The notes beneath the pieces are model-generated. The model was not told the origin of the DNA, did no database searches, and was given only the letters and a program-made list of their open reading frames with translations. This document shows, piece after piece, positions 12,074 through 25,112 of a stretch of 64,000 nt of DNA. Positions within the stretch are counted from its first letter, which is position 1. The number at the start of each line of letters is the position of its first letter. The DNA is taken from positions 216,179,565 to 216,243,564 of the forward strand of contig VDFB02358134.1 of NCBI GenBank assembly GCA_007258455.2, in the 5' to 3' direction. The DNA is from Sequoia sempervirens. Taxonomy: Eukaryota > Streptophyta > Pinopsida > Cupressales > Cupressaceae. A program made the position numbers and the translations under genes.

Positions 12074-13730
12074 TGGAACATAGATTTTTGGGGACCCACT
12101 TGCTTTCTAGAGCACTTCTAGGGTTTTTCACCTAAAAGGAGAAAGAGGGGTCAACAAAATGCTTATGTTCACATTCAAAGATTAGCATGATATCGATGGA
12201 AAAAGGATGAAAATTTTCTAGATGTAATGTTTGAATGCAAGAAACTACTAAGATTGATTGACTAATAAATAGAAACTAAAGGAAAACAACTTGTTTGAAA
12301 ACACATTGTGTATTGTAAAATAACCTAAGAATGAATAATAGACTGCAACAAAAATGAATCAAACAGAAGGTGTGCACTTGAAGGCTTGAAGTAGATTGGA
12401 AATTTCCTTTGAAATTTTGTTGATGATTCTTTCAAGCCTAGAGGGACTCATTCGCCATTCTGGGTGAATTAGTCCTAGTTTTGGTAAACTGCGCCAGAAT
12501 TTGTTTCTGTCAAAAGTGTGTCAGAAAATGCATAAGACATGAAACTAACCTAGAAATGGGACTCATTCACCACCCATAGAGAATGAGTCCAATTTTTAAT
12601 TTCTAAATATTCAAGAGTGGATTTTGTAGCTTTTGATATGCACTTTGATGTTCTACAGGTGTTCATTTTTGAAACTCTAATTTATGGGTTTGAAAATGAG
12701 ATTTTGTTGATTCTTTGACTTTTTGGATGAAGAAAGGACTTTAACAACTTTGAAACTTGATATTCAATTATTTATAATCTCCCAAGAGACCTAAATATGC
12801 AAACACACAAGAAGAGAAGAAGAAATGTTGAATGCTAGGGCATGAGGGTTTGCCTTGGTCAAACCCAATTTAAGTAACTAAACCAAAATGATGAAAGAAT
12901 GGAATGAAACATGAAATAATGGAATAGATTACCTTTCCATGATGATAGATCTGTAAATTTTGCAATAAAACATGTAGAATCTACCTTTGAATGTCTTAGG
13001 AAGCTAAATTAATGACTTGCAAATTGGAAGCCCTAACTTGCTTAACTTGAGATAGAAGAATGATGGATGAGTAATGAAGAGTGATTATTACATTGAATGG
13101 GGTTGAATGAGAGATAAAAACACTTATTTATACACACTTGTTCCTTATTTAACCATTCATACCTCATCATAGGCCGACATCAAATGTTTTTGAATAAAAA
13201 CCCGAAAGAAAATTTAAAATATTTTGAATTTGGGGCCAAGGAGGACTCATTCCCCACCCACGGCGAATGGGTCCCACCTAGGACTTGAAAATAGGTGTCA
13301 GGAATTAAGTTGTATTTAATGTTTTTTATCGGGCTTACATTCAAAAAATACACTTATTTAAAGCATATGAGGGAATAAAGGGGTCAAAAAAGTCATAATA
13401 AAGGGATAAATAGTGAAATTGTGCCTAGAAAAGTGTGAAATCTTGTTACAAGACTTTACAACACTTAAAAATAGGACTCGATGATGTGTAAAAAGATGAT
13501 TTTTAGGTGAATTGTAATGAATAGAGTCGATAAGAATGTAGATTTTGTTTACAACACTTCACAACACCTTCACAAGACGTCGCTAAAATCATTTTATTTA
13601 GTTTTCAAGAGTCCAAGACTTAGTATGGATGCATAAAATGTCTCACAACACCTGAATCAAGGCTTCATTGAGTCCATTTTATTATGAATTATTCCCATGT
13701 GAAGCAAAGGGTACTTTTTTCTATGATATA
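12074..13730 (-). repeat. LTR of element 1 (5' LTR in element orientation)
   Basis: Starts TGGAACATAG; the inner neighbour read on the minus strand is TTTTGGTGAACTTGC, matching the TTTTGGTGAACCTAC next to the element 2 LTR and therefore likely the primer binding site of this family. Motif copies lie at 12,443, 12,558 and about 13,240, and the GGGTTTG/CAAACCC hairpin at 12,846-12,866. The terminal CA has decayed to TA. Confidence 0.85.
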
Positions 13731-13735
13731 GTTTG

Positions 13736-14040
13736 ATGATGATAAGATTGAGATTGATATTTCCAATTAGGTAAATTAAGACTAAATAAATAGGATATCA
13801 TATATTCTAAAAATAAAGAATAAAAATACAAAATTTGGCTAGAATGGGTCACTAGGCACTCTAATATGAAGATGCTAAATTCTTGGATTTGAAAGAAATT
13901 GGAGATACAACAGGGTCTATAAGTCTTTGATTATGAAAATCTATATCCAAAGTCTGATAGTTTTCAAATTATCAACTTTTCCCTAATTCAATGAGAGATG
14001 ATTCTTGAACGTTTATCTTAGAGTTTTGATGCTTTGAGAT
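13736..14040. other. Host flank between two insertions, nothing recognised
   Basis: Continues the sequence interrupted at 7,527. AT-rich, no gene seen. Confidence 0.5.
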
Positions 14041-14045
14041 CTTCA

Positions 14046-15505
14046 TGTTAAAAGGAACAAGACAATTGAGAGGGTGGGATGAATTAGTTGTCACCAAATT
14101 CAAACTCTTATCAACTTCACAATCACACTATTTTGTTATTAAGTATGAACATGAAATGTAGATAACAAAAAGGAAAATAAACACAATGAACACCATATTT
14201 TATGTGGAAAACCCAATAAGGGGAAAAACCATAGTGAGGATTAACTCATAATATAAACTAATAGCAAAATTGAATACAAGAGGCTCACTGCTAATGGCCC
14301 ACTGCCTATAGAAAGGACTCACTATCCAATAGGGAGGCTCACTGCCTACATATACAAAAGATAATAGAAAGATCCACCACAAAAATTTACACACATTTGT
14401 AGCCTCAATTGGAAGATTGCAGAAACCTATAGCTCATTGCTTTCAGGAATCTAACACAATAAAGTATTGCTACCTCAACTTACTTTCACACAACTCTTCT
14501 CTTCACTTGTTGCTTACTTTTTTACTTTGTATGTTTTAATCCTTCATATCTCAACTTGCATTTATACCATCTTCAACCTTAGAAACGTTCTCCAAGGTTG
14601 GCTACATACGCTTCGTTTCATAAATTCAAATTAGGTCGTCAACTAACATTCCCGCGGTGGAAAGGAATGAGAGTGGACCAATTAAACACTTAACCAAGAC
14701 TAAAAGCAACATCTCAGATCAACCACACACTTCCTTAATTAAATTTTTAATTATTCATATGCAATGTAAACACCAGGTCGGCCAAACCTAATGAAAAAAT
14801 AAATGAACATTGAAGTACACACTTCCTAGCAAGAAAATAACATGTGGATGATGTAACATGCTTCATTATGCATGAGAACACATCTCAGATACCTTCAGAT
14901 ACATTCGTAGCAAGTGCAACAACCTTCGAACACATAACACCTTCCATCAGTCCATCCTGACTATGCAAACACATGCAACAACTCTGAAACTTAACTTATA
15001 GAGCACTAGACAACAAAAATATCTACCAAAACAAAAAGAAAATTATTACAAGATATATTCTAGATCCGCAAGACCTGAAAAAAATCATCAGAGGACTGCA
15101 GCGCAGAAAAATTTCTCCCAGTCCACAGATAAACATCTCTGCCAAACCATTTTACACACTGGTGAACACAAATTTCACACTCCATCAATCCAAAAGCTAC
15201 AAATAAGGAGATGACACCAATAGATCCCCAACAATAGCCCTTCAGATCTGTACAAGCATAGCATCAACATAGAAGAAATGTGAAGCACATACCAGAGCAC
15301 ATTTTGAACACATACATAACTCTGACTTCACTCTTTATTAATTTTATCAAAATCACTAGGTAACTCATCATTTCAACACATTTACAACATCGTAATGATA
15401 GCTCCATGTAATCACAAAATCTCAACTATAGATGCACAATTTGCAACATTATGAATTGTGTTGACATCAATGACAACACCACCACACTTGCTCATACTTG
15501 TAACA
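14046..15505. mobile_element. Solo LTR, Copia-type
   Basis: Starts TGTTAAAAGG and ends TTGTAACA, so the termini are the inverted TGTTA/TAACA. It is flanked by CTTCA on both sides (14041-14045 and 15506-15510). A GAGAGGGTGGGATGAATT block and an AGTGAGGATTAACTCA block followed by repeated GGCTCACTGC phrases are typical of plant Copia LTRs and recur at 53,167-54,053. No internal region or second LTR is present, so it is the product of LTR-LTR recombination. Confidence 0.8.
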
Positions 15506-15510
15506 CTTCA

Positions 15511-18500
15511 ATCCATTTTAATCCACTTTAGACCTATAAAGTGCAAGGACAAGGGAAGAATGGTTGTGCTATATAGAGGCAAGCCCCATTTTGGTGTTTC
15601 CACCTCCACGAATGTCTATGATGATATGGTGTCAATCACTTACCCTAGGTTGAGAAGAGGTAAATGAATACAAATGAATGATAAATAACAATAGTATAAC
15701 TTATGATACTCAGATTTGTATTCTTTGTTGGTGAAGTCATATGGCTCATCTCATACAAGGAGAAATTGATGATTGCTTGAAGATCATGCAAGTGTTAGCA
15801 CTCACAATAATAAACATAAAACATGAAATATATTACTATGCATAAACATGAATTTGTTGATGTGTTGCAAACATGATATTAGTTAAAAGAGTGTTATAGA
15901 TATGATGCTAATTCTACTCTTGAAATTGATTTAATTTCCTTTTGATTTTTTTCTTGAGAGATCAAAAGCTTATTAGATTACTTGGATGTTCAAATGGAGG
16001 GAAATATTCATATTTACATGAGTTTCAACATATTTTGCATTAACCATTATGTCAAGCCAACAAATGATTTTGAATTCATAAGTTCATATTAGTGACAATA
16101 GTTCATTTTGAGATTTAGGGCTTGATTTAGGGGGACAAGGGCATTGGGGAACCCTAGTATAGCCCTATTTGGATTTTAAGATATTTATTAAATAAATATT
16201 TAATTTAATTTCCTAGATTTCATTCAATTTTCTGAAAATAATAATTAAAAAAATGATAAATAAGCATAATTAGGAACAAAGACTTGGTGGGGGAGCCAAA
16301 CATAGTGTGTGATTGTCAAAGGTGACAATTTACAATGCTACAAAGGAATCATGAATTGTAGATTCCTTGTGAAGCATTCCAATATTATTCTATCATAGTA
16401 TAATATAGAGATGCATGTTGTGTTGGATGTATGTCCCATGTGATTGATTTCTTTTTCATGGTTAATTGTTAATCATTTTGGTGATGGTGGACATATTGTG
16501 TTGCTCTGGCTTGTGAACTTGAATATATCCTTCCTTATCCTTGGTTTCTTAATAGATTATTACTATATGACAATGTGTTGCATTGCATTGTAATTCTAAT
16601 TCCATTGAATGTGATGTTTTAGTGAAGTTCCATTCTTGTGTTGAAAGGAAATTTTCATGTGGAATACCTTGGGTTATTCCATATAAATCCTTATAATTAT
16701 ATTCTTACATAATGATTTGATTTATTTTTTATGATGTAGTAATTTATTGACCAATTTGATTATACTTACAATGATTCGTTGATATTATGATCTTATCTTT
16801 TGTGACTTGTTTGGATTCTTAGAAGAATTATTCACTTTGTGTGCTTGAGCATGTTCTCTAACTCACTTAGACCTTGTTTTCTACAAGTACTACAACATGA
16901 ACTATTCTCTCAGTGTGACTAGCATTAGTCACATAGTGCATGTAAATTGTAGCTTCTAAAATTTATACTTTATTTATTGATGAATTCTCTATTTTTCTCT
17001 AAGGATTCAAATTAATTTATTAATTCTTCTTTGAGGACCCGAGTCACCAAATTTCACTAATTTTTTTTATCTTGTGACCCTTGGCCATGCTGAATTTATT
17101 TTAAATTGAGCTCATTTAATGCTTTATTGTTGGAATTGGTAATCTTTCTTCTTGGTATTCTTTCATTATTATGGTGGCTATTCTATAATGTTTCAACTGC
17201 TATTCATGTCTCATGTAATTCTTTTTCCCTATCATATCAATGATGGGTCTCTAATGGATTGTAAAGGGGATTAGATTGTGAATAATGTATAATTTCTTGA
17301 TGTATATGTTAAGTATAAATATGTTAAGTTAAGAATTCCTTATTCCTTTTGAATCATAAGTGGATGCATGGTGAAGATTTGGAGAGTTATGAGTCACATG
17401 TTGAACATATGTATATTTTTTTGTGAGTAACATTTTTAGTTGGTTTGGACATCATATATTTTGGTAGTGAGTGATTTGCATTTGAATCTCTATATGAGAT
17501 TAATTTTTATCATTTATCTATTTTATTTTGAGATTGAAATATGCTAAAATCCTTGTATGGATTATTCATTTCTCTTAGTAGCTAGAAATGGGTTGGGTGT
17601 TGACTTAGTTCACCAACTATGTTTGTTCTTATTTTTAATGGTCTTCTAGCCATAGATCCTAGTCTTTTTCATTTATTGAGTGTTTGAGGAGGTATTTTAA
17701 ATATTGATTTCATGTTATTGAATACCATGAGGTTCACATCATGTCATTTAGAAATGATTTCCGTATCTACACTAATGTTTTTATATAGTGTAGGGTATGA
17801 TGATGTGTTAATAGATGATTTAACACATTATTTTTATTTACTACATTATAAGTATTTATCTATTTATTTTTTTGCTAGTTGGGTAAATTGTATAGTTACA
17901 AGATTTTCCTTAGTAGTTTAGATGTTTTTGTAGCTTTGTGCTAGAAGAGATACAATATTTGTATGAAGGATTTTACATTCTATGTATCCCATTTTATGAA
18001 TACTTGGTGATTGATCCTTGTAGATTTTTTTGATCATTTTTTGATGATATTGTTGGGTCATTTAATTTTTTAGTTGGACATAGTTGATAATGGATGTAGT
18101 GTATAATAGAGTTAAGCTTCTAGGTTTCCTATTTAGTTACCTCCTTAGATTTATTCCTTGTGACTTATGTGTCCTTAATCCTTTCTTGTTAGGAATGATT
18201 ATGCTTTTAGGAAGGCGTTTCTTAGATTCTTCCCTCTAGAAACCCATAAGTTGATTTTATTTTTATGTTGAGAAGTTATAGTGTTAGATAAATACTTTCT
18301 TTTAGAGGTGGAACCTAAGGAAAAACCTCATTAAAAAGAACATATATAAAAGAAGGCATGATTTTGGTGAGCATGGAGGTGATATGGTTTTTTCTATAGC
18401 CTTGAGGGAAAGTTTCCCTATCTTTGACTTGTAGCATTATGGATCAAGGCCTTTATCTTATGAGAGACTATAGGAAGTGTGACCTTGTGTTGGAAATATC

Positions 18501-18651
18501 ATGGAGAGTAGTGTTTTCGGGGTTGTGTAACTTTCCATGGTTTAGTATCTTAGCTAGATGTAATTCCCTATATTAAAGTAGAATTCTTGGATTAGAACCT
18601 TGTTTATCTTGTGGTTAGTTGAACAATGTGATTCTATCTTGTACTTGGTTG
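15511..18651. other. Long stretch without recognised genes
   Basis: T-rich on the plus strand. Frames at 15,458-15,667 and 17,712-17,921 are short and show no known domain. The stretch continues at 26,730 once element 2 is removed. Confidence 0.5.
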
Positions 18652-18656
18652 CAATG

Positions 18657-20275
18657 TGAACCATAAATTTTTGGGGTTCATCACTCTTACACTTCTAGGA
18701 TTTTGCACCTAAAAGGAGAGAGGAATCCCAAAAATCTAGAGGTCTCACTCAAGAATAATGCAAATATCATTGAAATGTGTCTAAATAGAATGTCCTAGAT
18801 GCAAAGAATTGATAAAAGAGATGGATTATTAATGCAAAACTAATGAAATACACTTTGTTTGAAAACACATTGTGATATGCAAGAAGAACTAAAAAGATGA
18901 ATAGAAATGCAAATAAAATAGAACAGGAAAGAAAAATAAAAAGTGTGCACTTGGAAATGTGTTGAGGACTGGAATGAGGACTAGGAATGTTCCTGATCCT
19001 AAAATTTTGACCTACTAGGACACTTACACCATTCTGGGCAACTTAGTCCCAAATCCTGAATACTGTTACGAAGCCCGTTTCAGCCAAATGGGTATCTGAA
19101 TCTACAGAAATTTTTGACAAACATGTACAGTGGGACTAAGTCACCATTGATAGCAACTTATTCCACTTTGGCTTTTCTAAAAACCCAAAAGTGGAAACGA
19201 AAGCTCTTGGTCTACACTTTCTACTCCTCCAGGTGTCCAGTTCTAGAACTCTAACTTTCGGCATTGTAAGTGACTTTTTGTGGATATTTTGACCTAGCCA
19301 ACAAGGATATGTCTTCAAAAAATTTTCAATATATATCCTTCAATGATCTTCAAGGTACCTAAATCTGCAATCACACAAAGAAAGAGAGATAAATGTTGAA
19401 TGTCAGAGCATGGGGGTTTGCCTTGGTCAAACCCCTTTTAGGTAATTAAGCCAAATGAAGAAATAAGATGAAGCATGAACATGAAATGAAGGAATTAGGA
19501 ACTTTTCATGATGATGGATCTTGAATTTCTATAGGAATAGATGAAACATCTACCCTTGAATTCCTTAGAAAGCTATCTTGATGACTTAAGATGTTAAAAC
19601 CCTAGCTTACTTGACTTGAGATAAATAATGAATGATGAATGAATGATGAATGGATTGGGGGTGAAATAAGAGGAAAAACCCTATATTTATACATGATTAT
19701 AAAAAATTTCCCTAAAATACCACATCACAATTTGACCTCAAGGTTTAGAAAATAATATCGCGCCAAAATTTTAAAATAATTTTGATTTTTGAGCCAAATG
19801 GGACTACGTCAACCCAAGTGGCAACTTGGTCCCACTTGAGAAATTTAAGTGGGTGTTGGGAATTAAAGTGTATTAAATGATGTTTAATGAGATTTTTCTA
19901 AAAAATACACTTAAGTGGGGCCTGTAAGTGTGTAACTTAGGGGTCATTTAAACATTTAAGAAAGGGTCAAATTATTGATGACAAGCCTAGAAAAGCATGA
20001 AAGTTTCTTACAACACTTTACAACACTTTGAAATAACGCTTGGTAAGTGGTTATTTAGGTGAATTATAAAAAATTGGTCCTAGAAAAGTGTGAAAGTGGG
20101 TTGCAACACTTTTACAAGACATCATAGAATTATTAATGATTCACAAGGTTCCAAGACCTAATGTGAATGTGTTGACCACATTACAACATTAAATCTAGGA
20201 AAAACAAGGCCAATATCCATAAGAAAGACCCAAATGAGCATGAAAATGTCCAAGGATACATTTTTTTACGCTACA
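18657..20275 (-). repeat. LTR of element 2 (3' LTR in element orientation)
   Basis: Starts TGAACCATAA and ends GCTACA on the plus strand; the adjacent internal bases on the minus strand give the polypurine-like AGTAGGGGTTAAA. Motif copies lie at 19,018, 19,131 and 19,800, with the GGGGTTTG/CAAACCCC hairpin at 19,412-19,435. The motif arms here read AAGT/ACTT where element 1 has CATT/AATG. Confidence 0.85.
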
Positions 20276-21479
20276 TTTAACCCCTACTTTAGTGAGAGGA
20301 TGAACTTGCTTCAAACTTAAATTAAAGTAGGCATTCAAGAGGGGTCCAATCGTACCAGTGAAAATGAAAAAGGATGAAAAAGATCAAAGGAGGTTGCACA
20401 AGCCCCCAAGATCCAAGATCCTAAGTCAAACCGACATAAGCACAAGAAGACAAACAAGGTGAAAGATTTTCAGCAAAACAAGATACGCAATCATGCAATG
20501 GCAAGAACTAAAATGAATAGAATTAAAAAGGTGGATCAAGCTTCGACCATTTTTCCAACACGTGGATCAGATCTAGGTTGTTTGTCTAGAAATGCATACT
20601 CAATCTGAGGCGACAAAACTCTTGGTTGTCCGCCAGGTGAGAAGTCCTAAAAAGGTGAGAAACATACACTCATGGTTGGTATGCACTCACACATATGCAA
20701 GTGGCTATGGGGAAATTCATGCCTCGGATTGGGCTTCCTACTCAACCATACCAAAGTTATACCTCCTGACAACTTTAATAAGGTGCCACACAAAAATGAT
20801 CTTTGAGCTCTATGAGACAAGAAAAACCTCATATGCTTGAAACTCATAGACATTGTAAATGAAAAATAGTACAAGGAATGTTCAAAGGGATTTTTCTTAG
20901 TTCATGCAAGGTCTCTTCTTAGGGAACATCATGCTTAATTTCTCCAAGAGAGGATAAGTGAAAATGGTCTCATCTTGTTTCCAAGAGAGTAAAAGTGTAA
21001 GGTCTCATCCTGGGGAACATTGTATCTAATGCTTCCAAGAGAGGAAATCGCAAGAAAAAAGAAAATTGAAGAATGAAGTATAAGTTTCGATGTATTCCCC
21101 CACTTTAAAGCGGTTTCTAACACCATACTATGAGAAATTGCTTTAAAGTAGAAGAAGAGATGAGAGCTTATTTGGAAAGCCCTATGCCAAGTCATTTGTT
21201 TCTAATAAGCTACATCGTGAAAAAGGTAGTATGTCACATGCGAACCAACTGAAGGCATGTCGTCCACATCCCAAGCTTGCTCTTACATGTTCATGAAAGG
21301 TTAACGACTAGCCAAAAGAGGAAATGACAAGTGGCATATGAGGAAAAGGCTACCAAACCCCTTGCCCCCACTTAGTGTAGGACAAGGCTGAGCCAAAATG
21401 ATTGATAAGATGCATGGTAGAGTCAAAATCAGTATCAATTAGAGAAATTAGGTGCCCCCAACATAAGGAAGAACACCAC

Positions 21480-21627
21480 ACTCCTTAAGATGTTGAATTT
21501 TTATACTCAAAGCCTTACATTCATTAGTAGAATGACCATGAACTCTATGATAGGAACAAAATGAAGTCTTGTAATAAAATTTCTTTCAAGTTCATGGAGG
21601 AAGGGATATCAAGTGATCTTGGAGGAG
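21480..21627 (-). pseudogene. CHHC zinc knuckle downstream of the G-patch, element 2
   Basis: The minus-strand frame after the stop at 21,628 continues as KKFYYKTSFCSYHRVHGHST and then NEC, a C-x2-H-x4-H-x4-C knuckle homologous to element 1 at about 10,155-10,260. Usual Tat order places this knuckle before the protease; here it follows the protease and the G-patch. Confidence 0.7.
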
Positions 21628-22995
21628 TCACAACAAAATACCCTCTTGATCAGTAGTAGAAGGTGTTCTTGTAGTTTGTGACAAAGATACTTCTTGCTTA
21701 GGACAAGATGTCATACCTACGCAAGATTCTTTAGATGGTGAGATTTTGTGCTCTCCATTGCAGGAGAGTGTAAAATATAATGAACTCAAATCATTAATGT
21801 TTTGTGAGATGCCATTTATATTAAGCGGGGACTTCTTTTTTGGTTTCATTATAGGAAAAGGAGAAAAATAAAAACCACTAGTGTCTATCAGTTCAGGGTG
21901 CACTACCATTAAATTCATCTTACAAGGGTGTGTTGTGATGGTGTTGATATTAAGTGAAGGCTTGTTTATTTCTATCAAAGAACAATAACCAAGATAATGA
22001 GTTGTTTCTTGTGTGTTAGGCTCTATAGGGTTGCGGATACCTTGTTCATTAGTACCACATCCTTTTCCACTATATCCAACTTGTTTCATAAGTTCATAAC
22101 CTTTTCCATAAAGCTTTTTCATTGCTTTTGGATCGGGTGGTTGTGTGTTGTTGAGTTCTTCAAAGTTTATTGTGTAATTTATTGTCTTTTGTTCTAAAGT
22201 GGTTGAGGTGGATGACTTCGAAGGGTCGTACGAGTTTTGTGTTGACATGATTGCTTTATCATGTCCCTGTGTAGAGTCTTTTGTTATGATCTTGTATTCT
22301 CCCATGAATGTTGGTGTGAAATCTAAGGAACCCCAATCATTGTCTAATAGCTTCATGACTATCTCAATGTGTTTTTCTTTGTCTTTTTGTTGTACAAGCT
22401 CCACTTTTGTAGTTGGGGTTAAGGTGCTCAAATGGTTCTCTTTATTTTTCTCAAGTTGCAAGATGCTATAAGGCTCATGATCAATGTCAAGTGTGTGGAT
22501 TTTGTTGTTGTAGACATATTTCATTTTACGATGGAGAATAGAAGGCACCCCATTCATTGCATGAATCCATGGTATACCTAAGAGGAGATCATATGAAAGA
22601 TCATTAGGCATAACATGGATCAGTGTATCCAATGTGGCCTTTCCAACTGTAATAGGTAAAGTAATCACACCCAACGGTTGTTTTCCTAAATTGTCAAATT
22701 CTGTGATAGATAGAGATTCAGGTTGAATTTTTGAATTATCCACACAAAGCCTATCCAAAAGGTTTATGCTACACACATTAAGGGAAGAGCCATTGTAAAA
22801 AAGGGTTCACTTTATCTCTATCCAATTATATTGATCTATGATCATGAAAGCATCATTTTGTTTTTGTACTTCCAAAGGGGGGAGTTCACTTTGGTGGAAA
22901 ATAATGTAAGCATTTTTTTCTTGAATAATAGCTGCTATGTCATTTGGTTGCAGATTAGAAGTGATAGGAACTTGTTGTAAGGTTGTTTGAAGCAT
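21628..22995 (-). pseudogene. Tat-type aspartic protease plus G-patch domain
   Basis: Minus strand. After a short upstream frame (22,807-22,995) and an in-frame TGA, the sequence reads FYNGSSLNVC, aligning with the DNGSSLNVC active site of plant Tat-type retropepsins with the catalytic Asp changed to Tyr. It continues with SYDLLLGIPWIHAMNGVPS, the conserved C-terminal protease block. Residues 224-262 of the 382-residue frame (about 21,991-22,107) form a G-patch: KGYELMKQVGYSGKGCG followed by NEQGI. G-patches next to proteases are known in plant Tat elements and betaretroviruses. The enzyme is dead as read. Confidence 0.78.
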
Positions 22996-23016
22996 AGTGT
23001 AATAGTTAGGTGAGTT

Positions 23017-23541
23017 CTAAATTAAATCCCATAGGGATATCTTTGCACGAGTATTCTTAAGTTGTTCAACAAGTTCATATGCCCTAATGTGTGAATTTAA
23101 TTGAGGATCTCTAGGCAATATGGGATTAGGAAAATGTAAGGGTGTTGGGGTGGGTTGTTGTGGTTGCATATTATTTGTAGTGTTATATGTATGAGAAATA
23201 ATATTATGACTCAATTGTTGTGACACATTATTCTTAGGTGGGTAAAGGATAAGTTCAGGTTTGTTGTGAGTTTGTTGTTTGTGTGATGGTGGGTAAAGGA
23301 TTAGAGGATTCTTACGATGTCCTACAGTGTATTGAGGAGGTCCATTAATCAAGGGGGATCTAATGGATAGTTGTACATTCATAACCTCGGTAGCCTTGGT
23401 TTGATGTATCTCTAATAAAGGGCAATGATCTAGAATCACCTTTTTATCTTTATCGAAGGAATACACATTACTATTGTTGCCATATTCTAGAATCATGATA
23501 TTCTCCATAGGAGGAGAGTTTTTAGGAGAACTACAAATCAA
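23017..23541 (-). pseudogene. Tat Gag-protease linker, element 2
   Basis: Minus-strand frame of 174 residues, rich in Pro, His and Asn. It ends with RAYELVEQLKNTRAKISLWD, a block that normally stands just upstream of the protease in plant Tat-lineage Gag-Pol. It is homologous to the middle of the 10,155-10,925 frame (SIRSPLINGPP and NPLILYPPS blocks). Confidence 0.65.
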
Positions 23542-24407
23542 ATGTTCTTGAAATTCATGGATGACTTCATCGCAAGTAGCCCAAAATGATCAATGGTTGG
23601 ATTTTTATGTTTATCAATAGTGGGGAGATTAGGGGAAGAGTTTATTTGATTGTCATGTTTCTGTAAGATCTTATTATCTTGTTCCATATTGGCTACCCTA
23701 GTAGGAGATCTTGTAATATGTTCGTCCATGGTTAAATTTTTTAAAGAAACTTCATCACAAATAGGGGAGGCATCAAGAGAAGGACAACTATGATTTTCAT
23801 GCTTACCAAATAGATCTTCCCATAAGATAGGAACATTAGGGAAGGGAGAGACAATAGCCTTATGACTATCATCCATTGTGTTTTCTAGCACCAACTTAGT
23901 ATCGTCTTCATAGCTATGAGAGATACTAGGAGAAGAACAAGTATGATTATCATGATTGTTGATAAGTTCATTCCTTTGGCCCATAATGTCTTGAAAAATA
24001 GGATAGGTAGGGGAATGATCATAAAGAGAGTTATCATAGATCTTGAAGGTTTGCTTATCTAACACTAACATATCCTCATCACTATCACAAGAGGAGAAGA
24101 TGTTAGGAGCTGAACATAGGCAAGTTTCAAGGGTCTCTTGTTGTGTTGTGTGATCATCGTGATTACTTATCGTTATGTCCTCTTTTATAGTAATTTTTTG
24201 TCTAATAGGAGAGGTAAGAGGAGAGAAAAAACTCAAGTTTTCAAAACTCTCATCAATTGGTTCTTCTAGCACTATAATATCTTCTTCACAGGTGGGAGAG
24301 ATAATAGGAGAAGAAAAAATGTGATTGTTATGATTATCTAAGGTTTCTTTCACTAGACTAACCTCTCTCACAGAAGGAATACTAGGAGAGGGATCGATGA
24401 TGAACAA
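23538..24407 (-). CDS. Ser/His/Asn-rich retroelement protein with internal repeats
   Basis: Open frame of 289 codons, minus strand, first coding segment of element 2. It contains a degenerate repeat of about 45 residues with phrases like DNHNNH, SSPIISP and EED...VLE, recurring four to five times. No known fold is recognised, and no capsid domain is seen. It overlaps the next frame by four bases. A related protein is partly preserved in element 1 upstream of 10,925. Confidence 0.55.
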   Translation of the reverse strand: MFIIDPSPSIPSVREVSLVKETLDNHNNHIFSSPIISPTCEEDIIVLEEPIDESFENLSFFSPLTSPIRQKITIKEDITISNHDDHTTQQETLETCLCSAPNIFSSCDSDEDMLVLDKQTFKIYDNSLYDHSPTYPIFQDIMGQRNELINNHDNHTCSSPSISHSYEDDTKLVLENTMDDSHKAIVSPFPNVPILWEDLFGKHENHSCPSLDASPICDEVSLKNLTMDEHITRSPTRVANMEQDNKILQKHDNQINSSPNLPTIDKHKNPTIDHFGLLAMKSSMNFKNI

Positions 24408-25112
24408 AAAGAGAGGGGAAAGGACCTCATATTCATATGCACTTACAAAACTTTCTTACAACATGCAATAAGATCTAAAAATAGAACATGAAGTATGATA
24501 ACTATATATTTTTGTAATGAAAACATGATGTAATGATTATTCTACAAAATTGAAATATAACCATGCTAAAGCAAACATGCAAAAGAGGAATGCATTTTTT
24601 TAGATTTGAAGGATGACAATTGACTGATTATGCTATGTAACAATGTGAGAATGCAAATTTGAAATTTAAGCCATGCATGAAATGAGCTAATTCAAGCTAG
24701 ACCTAATGAAATGCATGTAACAGGATTCAACCAGCTGATACAAATAGTTAATGACAACAAACAAAAGTTGAGAAATAGGGTTTTCAATGCTGTGTAAGGC
24801 AATTTCAGGGGTGGAAAGGGACTAAGTCGCCCAAGGTGGCGAATGAGTCCCAATGGGGATTTTTTTCAAATTTATCTGATTCTTTTGATGGATTTTTATG
24901 TTTTCTATGTTGTATGATGTAGACCTAAGATGCAGATGCAAAATTTCAAAAAAAAATAATGATTTCAGATGCAAAAATGCAACCTATATGCACTTTCACT
25001 AATGCAAAATCTGAAACCCTAGAATGGCACTTAACTAGTGCAAGCTAATTCTAGGATGATGATGGACTTCCAAATAAGACAAGAAGGTATTTGAAAAGTA
25101 GGTTCACCAAAA

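Larger units (their letters stand above)
7528..13730 (-). mobile_element. LTR retrotransposon 1, non-autonomous, Tat-like Gypsy relative
   Basis: Two direct LTRs of 1,656 and 1,657 bases enclose 2,890 bases of internal sequence. The flanking target duplication is GTTTG (7523-7527 and 13731-13735). Only one coding region is recognised, on the minus strand (10,155-10,925); capsid, protease, reverse transcriptase, RNase H and integrase are absent. It would need enzymes from elsewhere. LTR divergence is about 7% by eye over a sampled stretch, so the insertion is old. The same LTR family occurs in element 2 (18,657-26,724) and, by landmarks, at 54,054. Confidence 0.88.

Noticed and set aside
15458..15667. 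Small protein gene
   Set aside because: The frame begins inside the solo LTR and shows no domain or codon structure.
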